Source: Spinacia oleracea
Taxonomy: Eukaryota; Streptophyta; Magnoliopsida; Caryophyllales; Amaranthaceae
NCBI RefSeq assembly: GCF_020520425.1
Contig: NC_079492.1
Coordinates: forward strand, 105,063,157-105,127,156
Reading direction: 5' to 3'
DNA: 64,000 nucleotides
A program made the translations under genes and the position numbers. Below, piece by piece: positions 11,201 to 19,894 of the stretch; the first letter of the stretch is position 1; every line of letters starts with the position of its first letter. The notes below the pieces were generated by a model. It did not search any database and had not been told where the DNA came from. It saw only the letters and a list, made by a program, of their open reading frames with translations.

Positions 11201-12243
11201 CCGGAGGGCAACGACAAATAGTATGTTCCTACAGCTAATGCAGCAATCCGTGCTCCATTTCCCACTCGTAGGTCGACTTCACCCTTGCTTAACTTTCTAC
11301 TTCTTCTTAGTCCCTGTGGATTGGAACATAAGTGTGAGCCACAACCTGTATCTAATACCCAAGAAGTTGAATTAGCAAGTATACAGTCTATAACGAAAAT
11401 ACCTGAAGATGGAACGACTGTTCCGTTCTTCTGATCTTCCTTTAGCTTCAAGCAATCTCTCTTCCAATGCCCCTTCTTCTTGCAGTAGAAGCATTCGGAT
11501 TCAGAAGTGGGTTGACTGACCTTCCTCTTTGCAGATTTGGCGCCAGTTTGCTTAGTTGGGCTGGCCTTGTTGCCACCTTTCTTAGCATTCCTCTTCTTTC
11601 CAGATTTCTTGAACTTGCCCCCACGCACCATAAGCACATCCTGCTTATCACTTTTGAGCGTCTTTTCAGCGGTCTTCAGCATACCGTGAAGCTCAGTGAG
11701 CGTTTTGTCCAGACTATTCATACTGTAGTTCAGTTTGAACTGATCATACCCGCTATGAAGAGAATGGAGGATGGTGTCTATAGCCATTTCCTGAGAAAAT
11801 TGCTGATCCAGCCGACTCATATTCTCAATGAGTCCAATCATTTTGAGAACATGTGGACTTACGGGCTCGCCTTTCTTAAGCTTGGTCTCAAGAATTTGCC
11901 TATGAGTCTCGAATCTTTCGACTCGAGCCAGATCTTGGAACATGTTCTTCAACTCACTGATGATTGTGAAAGCATCTGAGTTGATGAACGTTTTCTGCAG
12001 ATCCGCACTCATGGTGGCGAGCATTAGACATTTCACATCCTTGTTGGCATCAATCCAACGATTGAGGGCTGCCTGAGTGATCCCGTCGCCTGGAGCTTCG
12101 GGCATCGCCTCATCTAGGACATACTCCTTTTCTTCCTGCATAAGAACTATTTGCAAGTTCCTTTGCCAGTCAAGGAAGTTTTTCCCGTTCAACTTCTCCT
12201 TTTCGAGAATTGATCGAATGTTGAATGAATTGTTGTTTGCCAT
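8278..12243 (-). CDS. Copia gag-pol polyprotein, intact
   Basis: A single 1321-residue frame starting MANNNSFNIRS. An in-frame ATG lies 78 nt upstream, but its extra residues are hydrophobic and leader-like, and the internal ATG is where copy 2 also starts. Order: gag; CCHC knuckle CFYCKKKGHWKRDC; protease VLDTGCGSH; GAG-pre-integrase HCRLGHINLKR with CESCLLGK; integrase core with HTDVCGP, LRSDRGGEY and NGVSERRNRT; reverse transcriptase with WVFKLKKDKDGK, AFLNG and YVDDILLIG; RNase H with GYTDASF and STTEAEYIA. The protease, integrase, RT, RNase H order is diagnostic of Ty1/Copia. No internal stop or frameshift was found. The gag differs strongly from that of copy 2 while pol is nearly identical. 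Confidence 0.96.
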   Translation of the reverse strand: MANNNSFNIRSILEKEKLNGKNFLDWQRNLQIVLMQEEKEYVLDEAMPEAPGDGITQAALNRWIDANKDVKCLMLATMSADLQKTFINSDAFTIISELKNMFQDLARVERFETHRQILETKLKKGEPVSPHVLKMIGLIENMSRLDQQFSQEMAIDTILHSLHSGYDQFKLNYSMNSLDKTLTELHGMLKTAEKTLKSDKQDVLMVRGGKFKKSGKKRNAKKGGNKASPTKQTGAKSAKRKVSQPTSESECFYCKKKGHWKRDCLKLKEDQKNGTVVPSSGIFVIDCILANSTSWVLDTGCGSHLCSNPQGLRRSRKLSKGEVDLRVGNGARIAALAVGTYYLSLPSGLVLELEECFHVPSLTKNIISVSCLDAKGFSFIIKDNSCSFYFKEMFYGSARLVNGLYLLDHDKQVYNINTKKAKKDDSDLTYLWHCRLGHINLKRLERLQREGILEPFDLEDYGKCESCLLGKMTKQPFSKVGERANELLGLIHTDVCGPMSTNARGGFSYFITFTDDFSRYGYVYLMKHKSESFDKFKEFQSEVENQLGKKIKALRSDRGGEYLSYEFDDHLKECGILSELTPPGTPQWNGVSERRNRTLLDMVRSMMGQAELPLEFWGHALNTATLTINRAPSKAVEKTPYELWFGKPPNVSFLKIWGCEVYVKRLISDKLHPKSDKCILVGYPKETKGYYFYNTSENKVFVARDGVFLEKDHISKMTSGRKVDLEEIRVEQQTLENAQDDIQDETQRSLEESGENHGQSRNVTPRRSQRYRSQPERYLGILTNESYDVLLLESDEPATYKQAMTSPSSKQWQEAMQSELDSMSENQVWDLVDLPDGYQAIGSKWVFKLKKDKDGKLEVFKARLVAKGYRQVHGVDYDETFSPVAMLKSIRIMLAIAAYYDYEIWQMDVKTAFLNGVLTETVFMTQPEGFEDPKNAKKVCKLKKSIYGLKQASRSWNIRFDEAVSDFGFIKNADESCVYKKVSGSKIAFLVLYVDDILLIGNDIPMLNSVKIWLGKCFSMKDLGEAQYILGIKIYRDRSKKMIGLSQSTYINKVLDRFKMADSKRGYLPMSHGMTLSKTQCPKTLDERRRMNGIPYASLIGSIMYAMICTRPDVAYALSATSRYQSDPGEAHWTAAKNILKYLKRHKDDFLVYGGDDELIVKGYTDASFQTDKDDFRSQSGFVFCLNGGAVSWKSAKQSTIADSTTEAEYIAAHEAAKEAIWLRKFIGELGVVPSIKGPIALYCDNNGAIAQAKEPRHHQRVKHVLRRFHLLREFVERKEVEISKIGTDDNISDPLTKPLPQAKHNSHTAAMGIKHIGEWL

Positions 12244-15129
12244 ATTAAAAACTACAATTGAAAAGAATAAACAAATAAATAACCATTCACAGTTTCTCTT
12301 AATAAACTTAAATTCTAGCATTCATGCATAATTCAATGTTTATTAAGCATTTTATTCAAGTTATGTGTTCCGGCAGGTGTGAATAAAATGATTCCAAGAT
12401 CCTAAAATCATTGAAGAACTAAGCACAGTTTGTCGACTTAATCCTAGAACATCTTAGGTAAGCAAAAGCCTTTTGCTAATAGTCTAGAAACTATTCTTGG
12501 TTGATAGGTACGTCTAAGAACTTATTAGGTAAACCTATCGAATTTGCCACGACATAAAAGGACTCCTTACTTATATCGTTGAGTTTCACCAAAACTAACA
12601 TGTACTCACAATTATTTGTGTACCTTGCCCCTTTAGGACCAATAAGTAACACCTCGCTGAGCGAAAACTATTACTAGATTGATGTAAAGGATATCCAAGC
12701 AAGTGTATATTTTGGCATGGCACCTTTTAACTCAATTTTTTAAGTTTGGAACTTAAGGCTCTTACTATGTTGGTTAGATTTTAAGTGAACTAAAATCCTT
12801 AATCATGCAACATAATCAAGCTTTTGATCTCATGCATTTTAAGACATATTTAAAGCAATAAATAACTTAAAACATGCATAAGATATTTGTGATCTAGTAT
12901 GGCCCGACTTCATCTTGAAGCTTTGACTTCAAAGTCCGTCTTGAAAATCTCCGTGGGAGGCACCATTTTCTTCAAATAGGATAAGTTATAACTAATTACA
13001 ACTATTTGATGGTACGCAGACCATATTTGAATTGAAAAACAACTTTGGTACTTTAGACCAATTACATTCAAATTAATGGTACGCAGACCATATTTTCTAT
13101 CCTATTTGGGCCATACTAGTCACTTCATAACCTGCAAAACAGTACATATACAATATATACCATTCACCCATTCATTATCATGAATGGCCCACATAGCTGG
13201 TTAGTTAAACACATTATGCATCACGTAAACATTTGCAGCAATTAATCAAGGGCACCAATAATCTACCAATTATTCAGTCCTTATTAATTCTAATCGAGTT
13301 GTTTTAACCTTAAGGATTTGTAGACCTAATCAAGAGTTTATGACTAAAAGCACTCCCACTCAAACCAATAAATTCATATGCTTTACTAATTTTAAACATA
13401 AAATTGTATTTCTAGTCTAACCGGAAACATACAAATTTAATTAAAATTTAAAGCTCATATAAATTTATAATTGAATCCAAAAATTTAATTTTAATTTCAG
13501 TCACATTTAAATTAATTTATGATTTTAATTTTAGTAAAATAATTAGAATAAATGCCATTTATTATAATTATAATATTCAAAATTAAAATCCAAGAAATTA
13601 ATTCAAATTATTAATTTTAAAATCAATTAAAAATTACGTGAACTGAAATTTTCAAATTAAACATTCAAAACGATCTAATCGTAACGCAAACACCCTACGC
13701 GTTGCACGCCCATGGGCTGTACGCACACAGCCATTGCTGGCCATGTGCGCGCAGCCCATGCGCTCGTTGCATAGCTGCTGCTGTCCCATACGCAAGCCTC
13801 CGCACAGCGCCCACCGCACGCGAGCTATCGCTCGCAGCGCGCGCGCGTTACCGCGCTCGCTGGTGCGCGAGATCGCTCGCTGGTGCGCGCGAGCCATCGC
13901 TCGCTGGGGCGCTGCATCGCTCGCTGGCGCGCGAGATCGCGCGCTGGCGCGCGAGATCGCTCGCTGGTGCGCGCGAGCCATCGCTCGCTGGGGCGCTGCA
14001 TCGCTCGCTGGCGCGCGAGATCGCGCGCTGGCGCGCGAGATCGCTCGCTGGTGCGCGCGAGTGATGCTGGGCGCAGCGCTCGTGGCACGCGAGCTTGCGC
14101 TCGCTGCGCACGAGGCTGCGCGCTGTTGTGCGAGGCAGCGCGCGCTGTGGCGCAGCTCGCTTGCTGCCCACACGCGACTGCCTTGGCTCGCCCCTCGCCC
14201 ATGCCCATACGTTCATTGCTCGTGGCACACGACACAAGGCAGGGCTGCTGCCTTGTGCTCGTGCACTACGGCCTTGCTCATTGCATTCGTGCCGCACGGG
14301 CGACGAGCTCCCTTGCTCGTCGTCGCATGCCCGCATTATACAACACCCCTTAAGGGTAACACGAAGCGTCCATTGCTTCGCGCGTGCAAGTTATTTGAAC
14401 GAATCGCATAAAATTTAAAATTTATATTTAAAATTAATGACAAATTAATAAATAATATTAATTTCATAATTTTAGGGCGAAAAATCGAAAATTTATTATC
14501 CAATTGATTTCCGATTGATATGGATTCAAGTCTAGGTCATAAAAATTTAAAATTTATCGTAAATTTACAATTTTTTATGGTGGTTTTTAATCATAGGTTT
14601 CTAATTAAATTACAATTAATTATGAAAATCAAATTAATTCTAAATTATTCTAATTTTCAACAAATTAATCATAATTACAAATTAGATTGCATAATTAACA
14701 AGACTAGGCATTCAAACTTGTTAAACATATGCAATAGGTCAATCAAAAATTCAAGATTTATCAACAAGAATCGCAAATATTTAATTTAACATCTTAAATT
14801 TACGAAATTTTGCATTCGAAAAACTAAAACCTTCGAAAAGTCATAGTTAGGCTTCGAATTTGAGAATTCTGGGTTCGGCAGAAAAACACTATTTTTGTCA
14901 AAATTTTAGAATGCCTTTTACATGCGGAATTGACACAAAAATCACTCAATTCGGATGAGTAATGAAGAAACTGCCGAAAAACTGCGTACGTATAATTAAA
15001 TAAACGCAATTTGCAACTAATTAACAATTACGAAAATTAATCACCCCTTTTAATTCTTGCAAATTTGTAATATTTAACCATGTTCATGCAATTTAGATTA
15101 TGAAAATAATAAGGGGCTCGTGATACCAC
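12244..15129 (-). other. Long 5' leader of Copia copy 1 with primer-binding site
   Basis: About 2.9 kb untranslated leader between the 5' LTR and gag-pol. The primer-binding site TGGTATCACGAGCC (minus strand, about 15115-15128) lies one base inside the LTR. The leader is AT-rich except for a GC-rich island at about 13690-14340. A GGTACGCAGACCATATTT repeat occurs twice near 13010 and 13078. Copies 2 and 3 share the leader. Confidence 0.8.
13690..14340 (-). repeat. GC-rich hypervariable island with 84-bp tandem repeats
   Basis: About 650 bp very rich in GCGC, CGCTCGCTGG and GCGCGCGAG within otherwise AT-rich DNA. An 84-bp unit is repeated in tandem: the mark TGGTGCGCGCGAG starts at 13881, 13965 and 14049. 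Shorter subrepeats of about 20-40 bp lie inside it. All six frames are fairly open only because stop codons are rare at this composition. I do not regard the ORFs here as genes. Confidence 0.85.
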
Positions 15130-16469
15130 TGTTAGGTTATGATACATATGACATTACATAGATCATGCGGAAACAACCATTAACCCAGGAAACATATTAT
15201 TTACACATAATCATTTAGCATAGTTTAGATGCATACTCTTTGTTGCGTGCCTTCCCTAGCTGCGCCCGAACCGAACAAGAACAAGTCTTTTAGGACTCCA
15301 AGTGTCGTCCCTCCGTAGAAAGTCCACAGCACGTCCGGATCCGCCTTAAGATTGACCAACTAGAATCGCCCTTAAGGTACTCAGAAAATTCGGCACTTTT
15401 GGGGCAAGATGGGTGTTTGAATTTTCTCTCAAAAAACTCACTTTTGAATACTTTGAAACTTATGTATAAATTATGACCCCTAGGCCTTTATTTATAGAGT
15501 TATGGAAAAGGAATCGTAATCCTAGTAGGATGCGAATTAATTGGAATTAGAATTCTACATGAATTCTACTTAATCAATTTATCCAATAGGAATAGACATT
15601 TAATCATACACTGACTCTTGCAGATTCAGGAATCTCGCATGAGCTCAAACTCACACACACACGGCAGCCACAAGGGCTGCCCACGCATGCGAGCAGCAAC
15701 CCACGCAGCGCGGCCCACGCATGCGTGGCCTTGTGCGCGCTGGGCTGTGGCGTGCGTGCTTGCTGGGCGATGGCCTGGCTTCGTGCTGGGCCTTCGTCCG
15801 GCAGGCCTCGTCCGATGCTAATTCGTACGATACGCTTCCGATTAAAATTCCATTTCCGGAATCTATTTCCGATACGAACAATATTCAATATTTCCGATTC
15901 CGGAATTAATTTCCGTTTCGAACAAATATTTAATATTTCCGTTTCCGGAATTATTTTCCGATTCCGGTAATATTTCCGATTCTGACAATATTTCCGTTTC
16001 CGGCAATATTTCCGATTCTGGTAATATTTCCATTTCCAACAATATTTTCCGATACGTACCATGTTTCCGTTTCCGGCAACATCTACGACTTGGATAATAT
16101 TCATATTTCCGATACGATCCATATTTCCGTTTCCGGCAATATCATCGTTTCCGGAGTATTCATTTCTTGCCTGTGACGATCTTAGCTCCCACTGAAACCA
16201 AGATCCGTCGGTTCCGAATATTCATAGATGGAGTATTTAATGCCATTAAATACTTGATCCGTTTACGTACTATTTGTGTGACCCTACGGGTTCAGTCAAG
16301 AGTAAGCTGTGGATTAATATCATTAATTCCACTTGAACTGAAGCGGCCTCTAGCTAGGCATTCAGCTCACTTGATCTCACTGAATTATTAACTTGTTAAT
16401 TAATACTGAACCGCATTTATTAGACTTAACATAGAATGCATACTTGGACCAAGGGCATTATTTCCTTCA
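15130..16469 (-). repeat. 5' LTR of Copia copy 1
   Basis: 1340-bp LTR, same length as 6074-7413, with one substitution noted at 15699. It ends CCTAACA on the minus strand, followed by the primer site. Confidence 0.96.
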
Positions 16470-16483
16470 GAATATTCTCCAGA

Positions 16484-16738
16484 TCAACTTTTCTGCAGAT
16501 CTTCATGTTCCATCACTTCCGCTTCAACCACCTTCGAATCTACTTGGTTCTCCAGAGCAATCGCTTCTTTCTCTTCCTCTTCAAGTATCTCTTCTCTAAT
16601 TTCAGTAAACTTTTCTGCAATTTCCTTCAATTCTTGCCGGAACAAAGAAAAGATCAGAGAAAGACCTTCCATATCACATTTTTGGAAAATCTCATCCCAC
16701 TTCTCCTGGGATTTCTGATCAGATCCTGCAAACACCAT
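16484..16738 (-). pseudogene. N-terminal coding relic of the non-autonomous LTR element
   Basis: A 84-residue minus-strand frame starts MVFAGSDQKSQEKWDEIF about 50 bp inside the primer site. It is rich in Glu and Lys (EIREEILEEEEKEAIALE), suggesting a coiled coil. A TGA at 16484 ends it, but the same frame continues across the Copia insertion site into SGEYSPFIAGENPV at about 6073. The stop is probably a later point mutation in one longer ORF. Position right after the primer site suggests a gag-like protein. No domain was recognised. Confidence 0.5.
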
Positions 16739-16787
16739 CTTTTTTTTTCCCCAGAAAATCAGATGAGGTACCCCTCTCAGAATTGTA

Positions 16788-16801
16788 CCGCTCTGATACC
16801 A
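16788..16801 (-). promoter_or_regulatory. Primer-binding site (tRNA-iMet type)
   Basis: Minus-strand TGGTATCAGAGCGG lies two bases inside the LTR end TATCACA. TGGTATCAGAGC is the standard complement of the initiator methionine tRNA 3' end used by plant LTR retrotransposons. This fixes the element's orientation as minus. Confidence 0.9.
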
Positions 16802-16974
16802 AGTGTGATAAACTGATAATTTTGAGCAGAAAATTAATGACAAAATTATATTTAATTAGCTTGATGGATGAAGAACACAAAAGGGGATAAAAGTAGTGAC
16901 TTGAGGTCACCAATCTCTAGGTTTAGTGACTTGAGGTCACCACTCTCCAAAGCCTAAGCTTTACCAAATTCTCA

Positions 16975-18208
16975 ACATGCCTTCTAAACCTTTTTTTTTT
17001 TTGTACCAAAGAGTAACTAGATTAAAAGCTTAACAAACCATCATACAGCATATTCTAGTTGTTATGTTTCTTCACTCTAGTGGGTGAAATACTACAGCCA
17101 CAAATGGCCCAAAAACTACGAAGCAAACATGCTTCCAAAAAATTAGTTTCATTGTTTTCTGAGATATCATCAAAGAGACAAGGGGGGGCAATGTTAATGC
17201 ACTGATCCAACAGACTCAGCTGGCTCCTGGCTTTTCTTGCTATGTAGTCCACCTCCACGAGCTGTTGTCTTCTTCTGGACTTCAACCATAGGTGCTCTTG
17301 GCTTTTTAGCAATTCCCTGCATTTGCCATACAAATTTGTGAGTAGTGAAACTGGTGCTTGGTCATTGTTGATGTTATCAACTGCTTCTTTGCAATCAGAG
17401 ATTATTGTAGTGTTCTGCCAATCCTTAGCTATGGTCCATGAGGTGGCCATTAGGATAGCTTGTGCTTCTGCTGCAGTAGCTGTAATGGTAGTGAAGGTTT
17501 CAGCTATTCCAGCAAGAAACTTATGGTCTTCATTTCTGCAGACAATGGCATAGGAGGCAAGAAGAGTAGAAGCACAGAAGGAAGCATCACATTTAACAAT
17601 AAACTTGGTTAGGATTGGGGTTTCTATATGCATTGGTTTACCCTGTTTTATGATGGAATTGTCTCTGTTTTCAAACTCATTTGCCAACCATATAGTTTGA
17701 TTACACCAAGGACCAATGGACTTATTTTCTTTTTGAAAAACCCAAAGATTTCTTCTATTCCACAACCTCCAAAGACAAAAGGCAAATACAGTTTGGTTGG
17801 GAATTTCCTGGTTAGAGGGATCATTGCATTTTAGATTTTCCAAAATCCATTTTTCAAAATCATTGTGCAGATATTTAAATTTGTCAGTAAACTCAATGTT
17901 ATTCCAGAACTCAGTACCTCTAGGGCAGTGGAGGAACATGTGTTCAATATCTTCCTGAGTGTGAGGGCAGAATTGACAATTGCCACTTGGGATTACATGT
18001 CTGCTGGCTAAATGGGAAGCAGTTGGGAGCCTACCCCAAATGATTAGCCAAAGAAAGAACTGGATCTTTGGAGGGCATCTGGCTTTCCAAACACAACTCT
18101 ATTTTTCATTTGGGGTAGTTTCTGAGAACTTGTTGTTCCAAACTTCATTATAGGCACTTTTTAGGTTGAATTTAAGACCTTTGAACAGGTTACATGCCTT
18201 CTAAACCT
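16975..18208 (-). mobile_element. 5'-truncated LINE fragment with 17-bp target duplication
   Basis: The body is about 16992-18191. The minus-strand 3' end is an A tail (seen as T's at about 16991-17003). The insertion is flanked by the 17-bp duplication ACATGCCTTCTAAACCT at 16975-16991 and 18192-18208. It holds only the C-terminal part of ORF2. Target-primed reverse transcription with 5' truncation explains all of this. Confidence 0.93.
17055..18110 (-). pseudogene. LINE ORF2 C-terminal fragment: zinc-finger region and RNase H
   Basis: A minus-strand frame, open from about 18110 to a stop at 17055, covers the reverse-transcriptase-associated zinc-binding motif (CQFCPHTQEDIEHMFLHC) and then a plant-type RNase H domain (KCDASFCAS, AEAQAILMA, IISDCKEAVD, VDYIARKARS). 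The endonuclease and reverse transcriptase are missing because of 5' truncation. It is not closely similar to the LINE at 18378-23940. Confidence 0.85.
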
Positions 18209-18532
18209 AGTGTTCCCTTATTTAAAGTCTCTCTACTCTAACCACCTAATTTGTCTTCTAGCATTAATACTACTTGCACTACCCATTATAACCTTTACTA
18301 TTTAGTTCATTACACATTCAAGCTGGGAATTGTTTTAGAATGTACAGCTTATTATTCAACGATTTTCATATGAAGCCCCGTTGTCTTTGTTAGGTATAAA
18401 ATTCAATTATCAAGCTCCCTCGAAAGAAAGGGTTTCCTCTCTACGTGAGAACGATAGAAAAACCCTACCGCAAGTTCGGCCAATCTGCCAAATTTCCGGC
18501 AATCCTGATAACTCGAATCGCGGCGCTTGGCC

Positions 18533-19894
18533 ATGGCTGAGGAAATTGCACAAATCTGCTCTAAGCTGAGTATAGAGGACGTAGGGGGAGACATTATTGA
18601 CCTAGGAGCCATAACCGCAGATGAAGAGGATGAGAAACTAACCCTAATGCTTGTGGGGAGATTGCTAACGGAGAGATCGTATAATGTGGAAGATTTTAAG
18701 CGTACTATGATGAGTGTCTGGAGTCCTGCTCATGGCATGGTGATTAGGGTTTTGAGCCCTAATTTGTATGCCTTCCAATTTTTCCACTGGCGAGACAAGG
18801 AGAGGGTGCTAGAAGGAAGACCGTGGTGCTTTGACAATATGTTGATTCTGTTGAAGGAGATGGACGGAGACGAACAGCCTGAGAAGGTCACAATTACTCA
18901 CTCTCCTTTCTGGGTTCGGGTCAAAAATCTACCGTTCAATTGTAGGTCGGATGCTTATGTAAGGGCATTAGCTGGAGGAATGGGGGAGGTGATCAAATTG
19001 GAGGAAGACTCGTTGGGGGTAGGTCGTTACCGCCGGGTGAAAATCATGCTTAACACTCGGCTGCCCTTAAAACAGGAGCAGAGAATCAAAGACAAGAAGG
19101 GGAGGGAGGTGAAGGTGGAGTACGTGTATGAGAGGCTACCATACTTCTGTTTCGCGTGCGGTGTAATGGGCCATTCGGAGAGGGAATGCCATGCAGTATT
19201 GGAGGAGGATAAGAAAAAGAAACTGGGTTGGGGACCGGGACTAAAGGCGACACCGAGGAAAGGGAGGGCTAAGGAGGTGGAGGAAATAGAGAGCATTGTC
19301 TCGGCCAAGAAGGCGTTGTTTGTGACGAAAGGCAGTGGGGACAAAGAAAAGGGCGAGACAGTGGAGAAGGAGACATCGAACAACACTAGTGTGGAAGCTC
19401 TCTTAGAGGGGAGGATCGAGAAGGGGAAGCATGAGGAGAAGACAAAGGCCAAGTTACTGACCCTGACTGTGAGTGAAAACATCCCCCCAGGAACTAACAA
19501 GCCAAATGAGGTGGAGATACCCCAAGAGGACTCTACGGGAACCTTTGAACAAGTAAACCAAACCACTACCTTGTCCTTTGTAATGGGGACGACTGGAGGC
19601 AAGGAGAAGAAAGGAGGTGGGAGGTCATGGAAGAGACAAGCAAGGGACACGGGGAGAGTGCAGCAGGTGGGACACACAACCACTGGCATGCAGAAACGTA
19701 ACCTGGAGAATGTAGACATGGAGATTGAGAACGATGATGGGTTTGGGAAGCGAGCAAAGCAGGGCTCCCTCTCAGAAGTACTTCTCACTAATCCGGCGGA
19801 GGTTGGGGCAGACCAACCCGCCACGCCCAATGAATCTTTTATGCTGGAACTGTCGGGGTATGGGCAATCCCCGATCAGTTCGCCAGCTCCGTAA
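18533..19894 (+). CDS. LINE ORF1: DUF4283 and CCHC zinc-knuckle protein
   Basis: 453 residues from ATG 18533 (MAEEIAQICSKLS), uninterrupted. The N-terminal half looks like the DUF4283 domain of plant LINE/gag-like proteins (FHWRDKERVLEGRPWCFDN, NLPFNCRSDAYVRALAG). A zinc knuckle CFACGVMGHSEREC lies near residue 205. The C-terminal half is a charged Lys/Glu linker. ORF1 proteins of this kind bind element RNA. The frame overlaps the start of ORF2 by about 65 bp. A 267-codon open frame on the opposite strand is an antisense shadow. Confidence 0.88.
   Translation: MAEEIAQICSKLSIEDVGGDIIDLGAITADEEDEKLTLMLVGRLLTERSYNVEDFKRTMMSVWSPAHGMVIRVLSPNLYAFQFFHWRDKERVLEGRPWCFDNMLILLKEMDGDEQPEKVTITHSPFWVRVKNLPFNCRSDAYVRALAGGMGEVIKLEEDSLGVGRYRRVKIMLNTRLPLKQEQRIKDKKGREVKVEYVYERLPYFCFACGVMGHSERECHAVLEEDKKKKLGWGPGLKATPRKGRAKEVEEIESIVSAKKALFVTKGSGDKEKGETVEKETSNNTSVEALLEGRIEKGKHEEKTKAKLLTLTVSENIPPGTNKPNEVEIPQEDSTGTFEQVNQTTTLSFVMGTTGGKEKKGGGRSWKRQARDTGRVQQVGHTTTGMQKRNLENVDMEIENDDGFGKRAKQGSLSEVLLTNPAEVGADQPATPNESFMLELSGYGQSPISSPAP

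Larger units (their letters stand above)
6069..16474 (-). mobile_element. Copia-family LTR retrotransposon copy 1 (TSD GAATA), apparently intact
   Basis: Element body 6074-16469 (10,396 bp), minus strand, flanked by GAATA at 6069-6073 and 16470-16474. Both LTRs are 1340 bp and read TGAAGGAAAT...CCTAACA; I found one difference (6643 G, 15699 A). A primer site TGGTATCACGAGCC follows the 5' LTR after one base. A purine tract, AAGTGGGAGAC, abuts the 3' LTR. One uninterrupted gag-pol ORF is present. Near-identical LTRs, an intact ORF and a perfect TSD point to a recent insertion. It sits inside the interior of the older non-autonomous element. Confidence 0.96.
16804..18314 (-). repeat. 5' LTR of the non-autonomous element, split by a LINE
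   Basis: Left part 16804-16991 and right part 18209-18314 together (one copy of the LINE target duplication removed) equal about 294 bp and match the 292-bp LTR at 4543-4834. Confidence 0.88.
4538..18319 (-). mobile_element. Non-autonomous LTR retrotransposon with nested insertions (TSD CATTC)
   Basis: LTRs 4543-4834 (3') and 16804-18314 (5', interrupted) begin TGTAAWG and end TATCACA on the minus strand. They are flanked by the 5-bp duplication CATTC at 4538-4542 and 18315-18319. A tRNA-iMet-type primer site (16788-16801) follows the 5' LTR, and a purine tract (about 4838-4852) precedes the 3' LTR. Subtracting the nested Copia and LINE leaves about 2.15 kb: LTR of about 292 bp, 1.57 kb interior, LTR of about 294 bp. 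The interior has one gag-like relic and no protease, integrase or reverse transcriptase, so it must have been mobilised by another element. About eight substitutions and a 2-bp indel separate the LTRs (roughly 3 percent). Confidence 0.88.

Noticed and set aside
11467..11979. A 170-codon plus-strand open frame
   Set aside because: Antisense to the gag part of the intact Copia ORF. No similarity to any protein.
13652..14411. Several long overlapping open frames on both strands rich in Ala, Arg and Ser
   Set aside because: They lie in the GC-rich tandem-repeat island of the Copia leader, where stop codons are rare in every frame. No protein family is recognisable and copy 2 does not preserve them.
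19027..19830. A 267-codon open frame on the minus strand
   Set aside because: Antisense shadow of LINE ORF1, which has clear DUF4283 and zinc-knuckle motifs on the plus strand.
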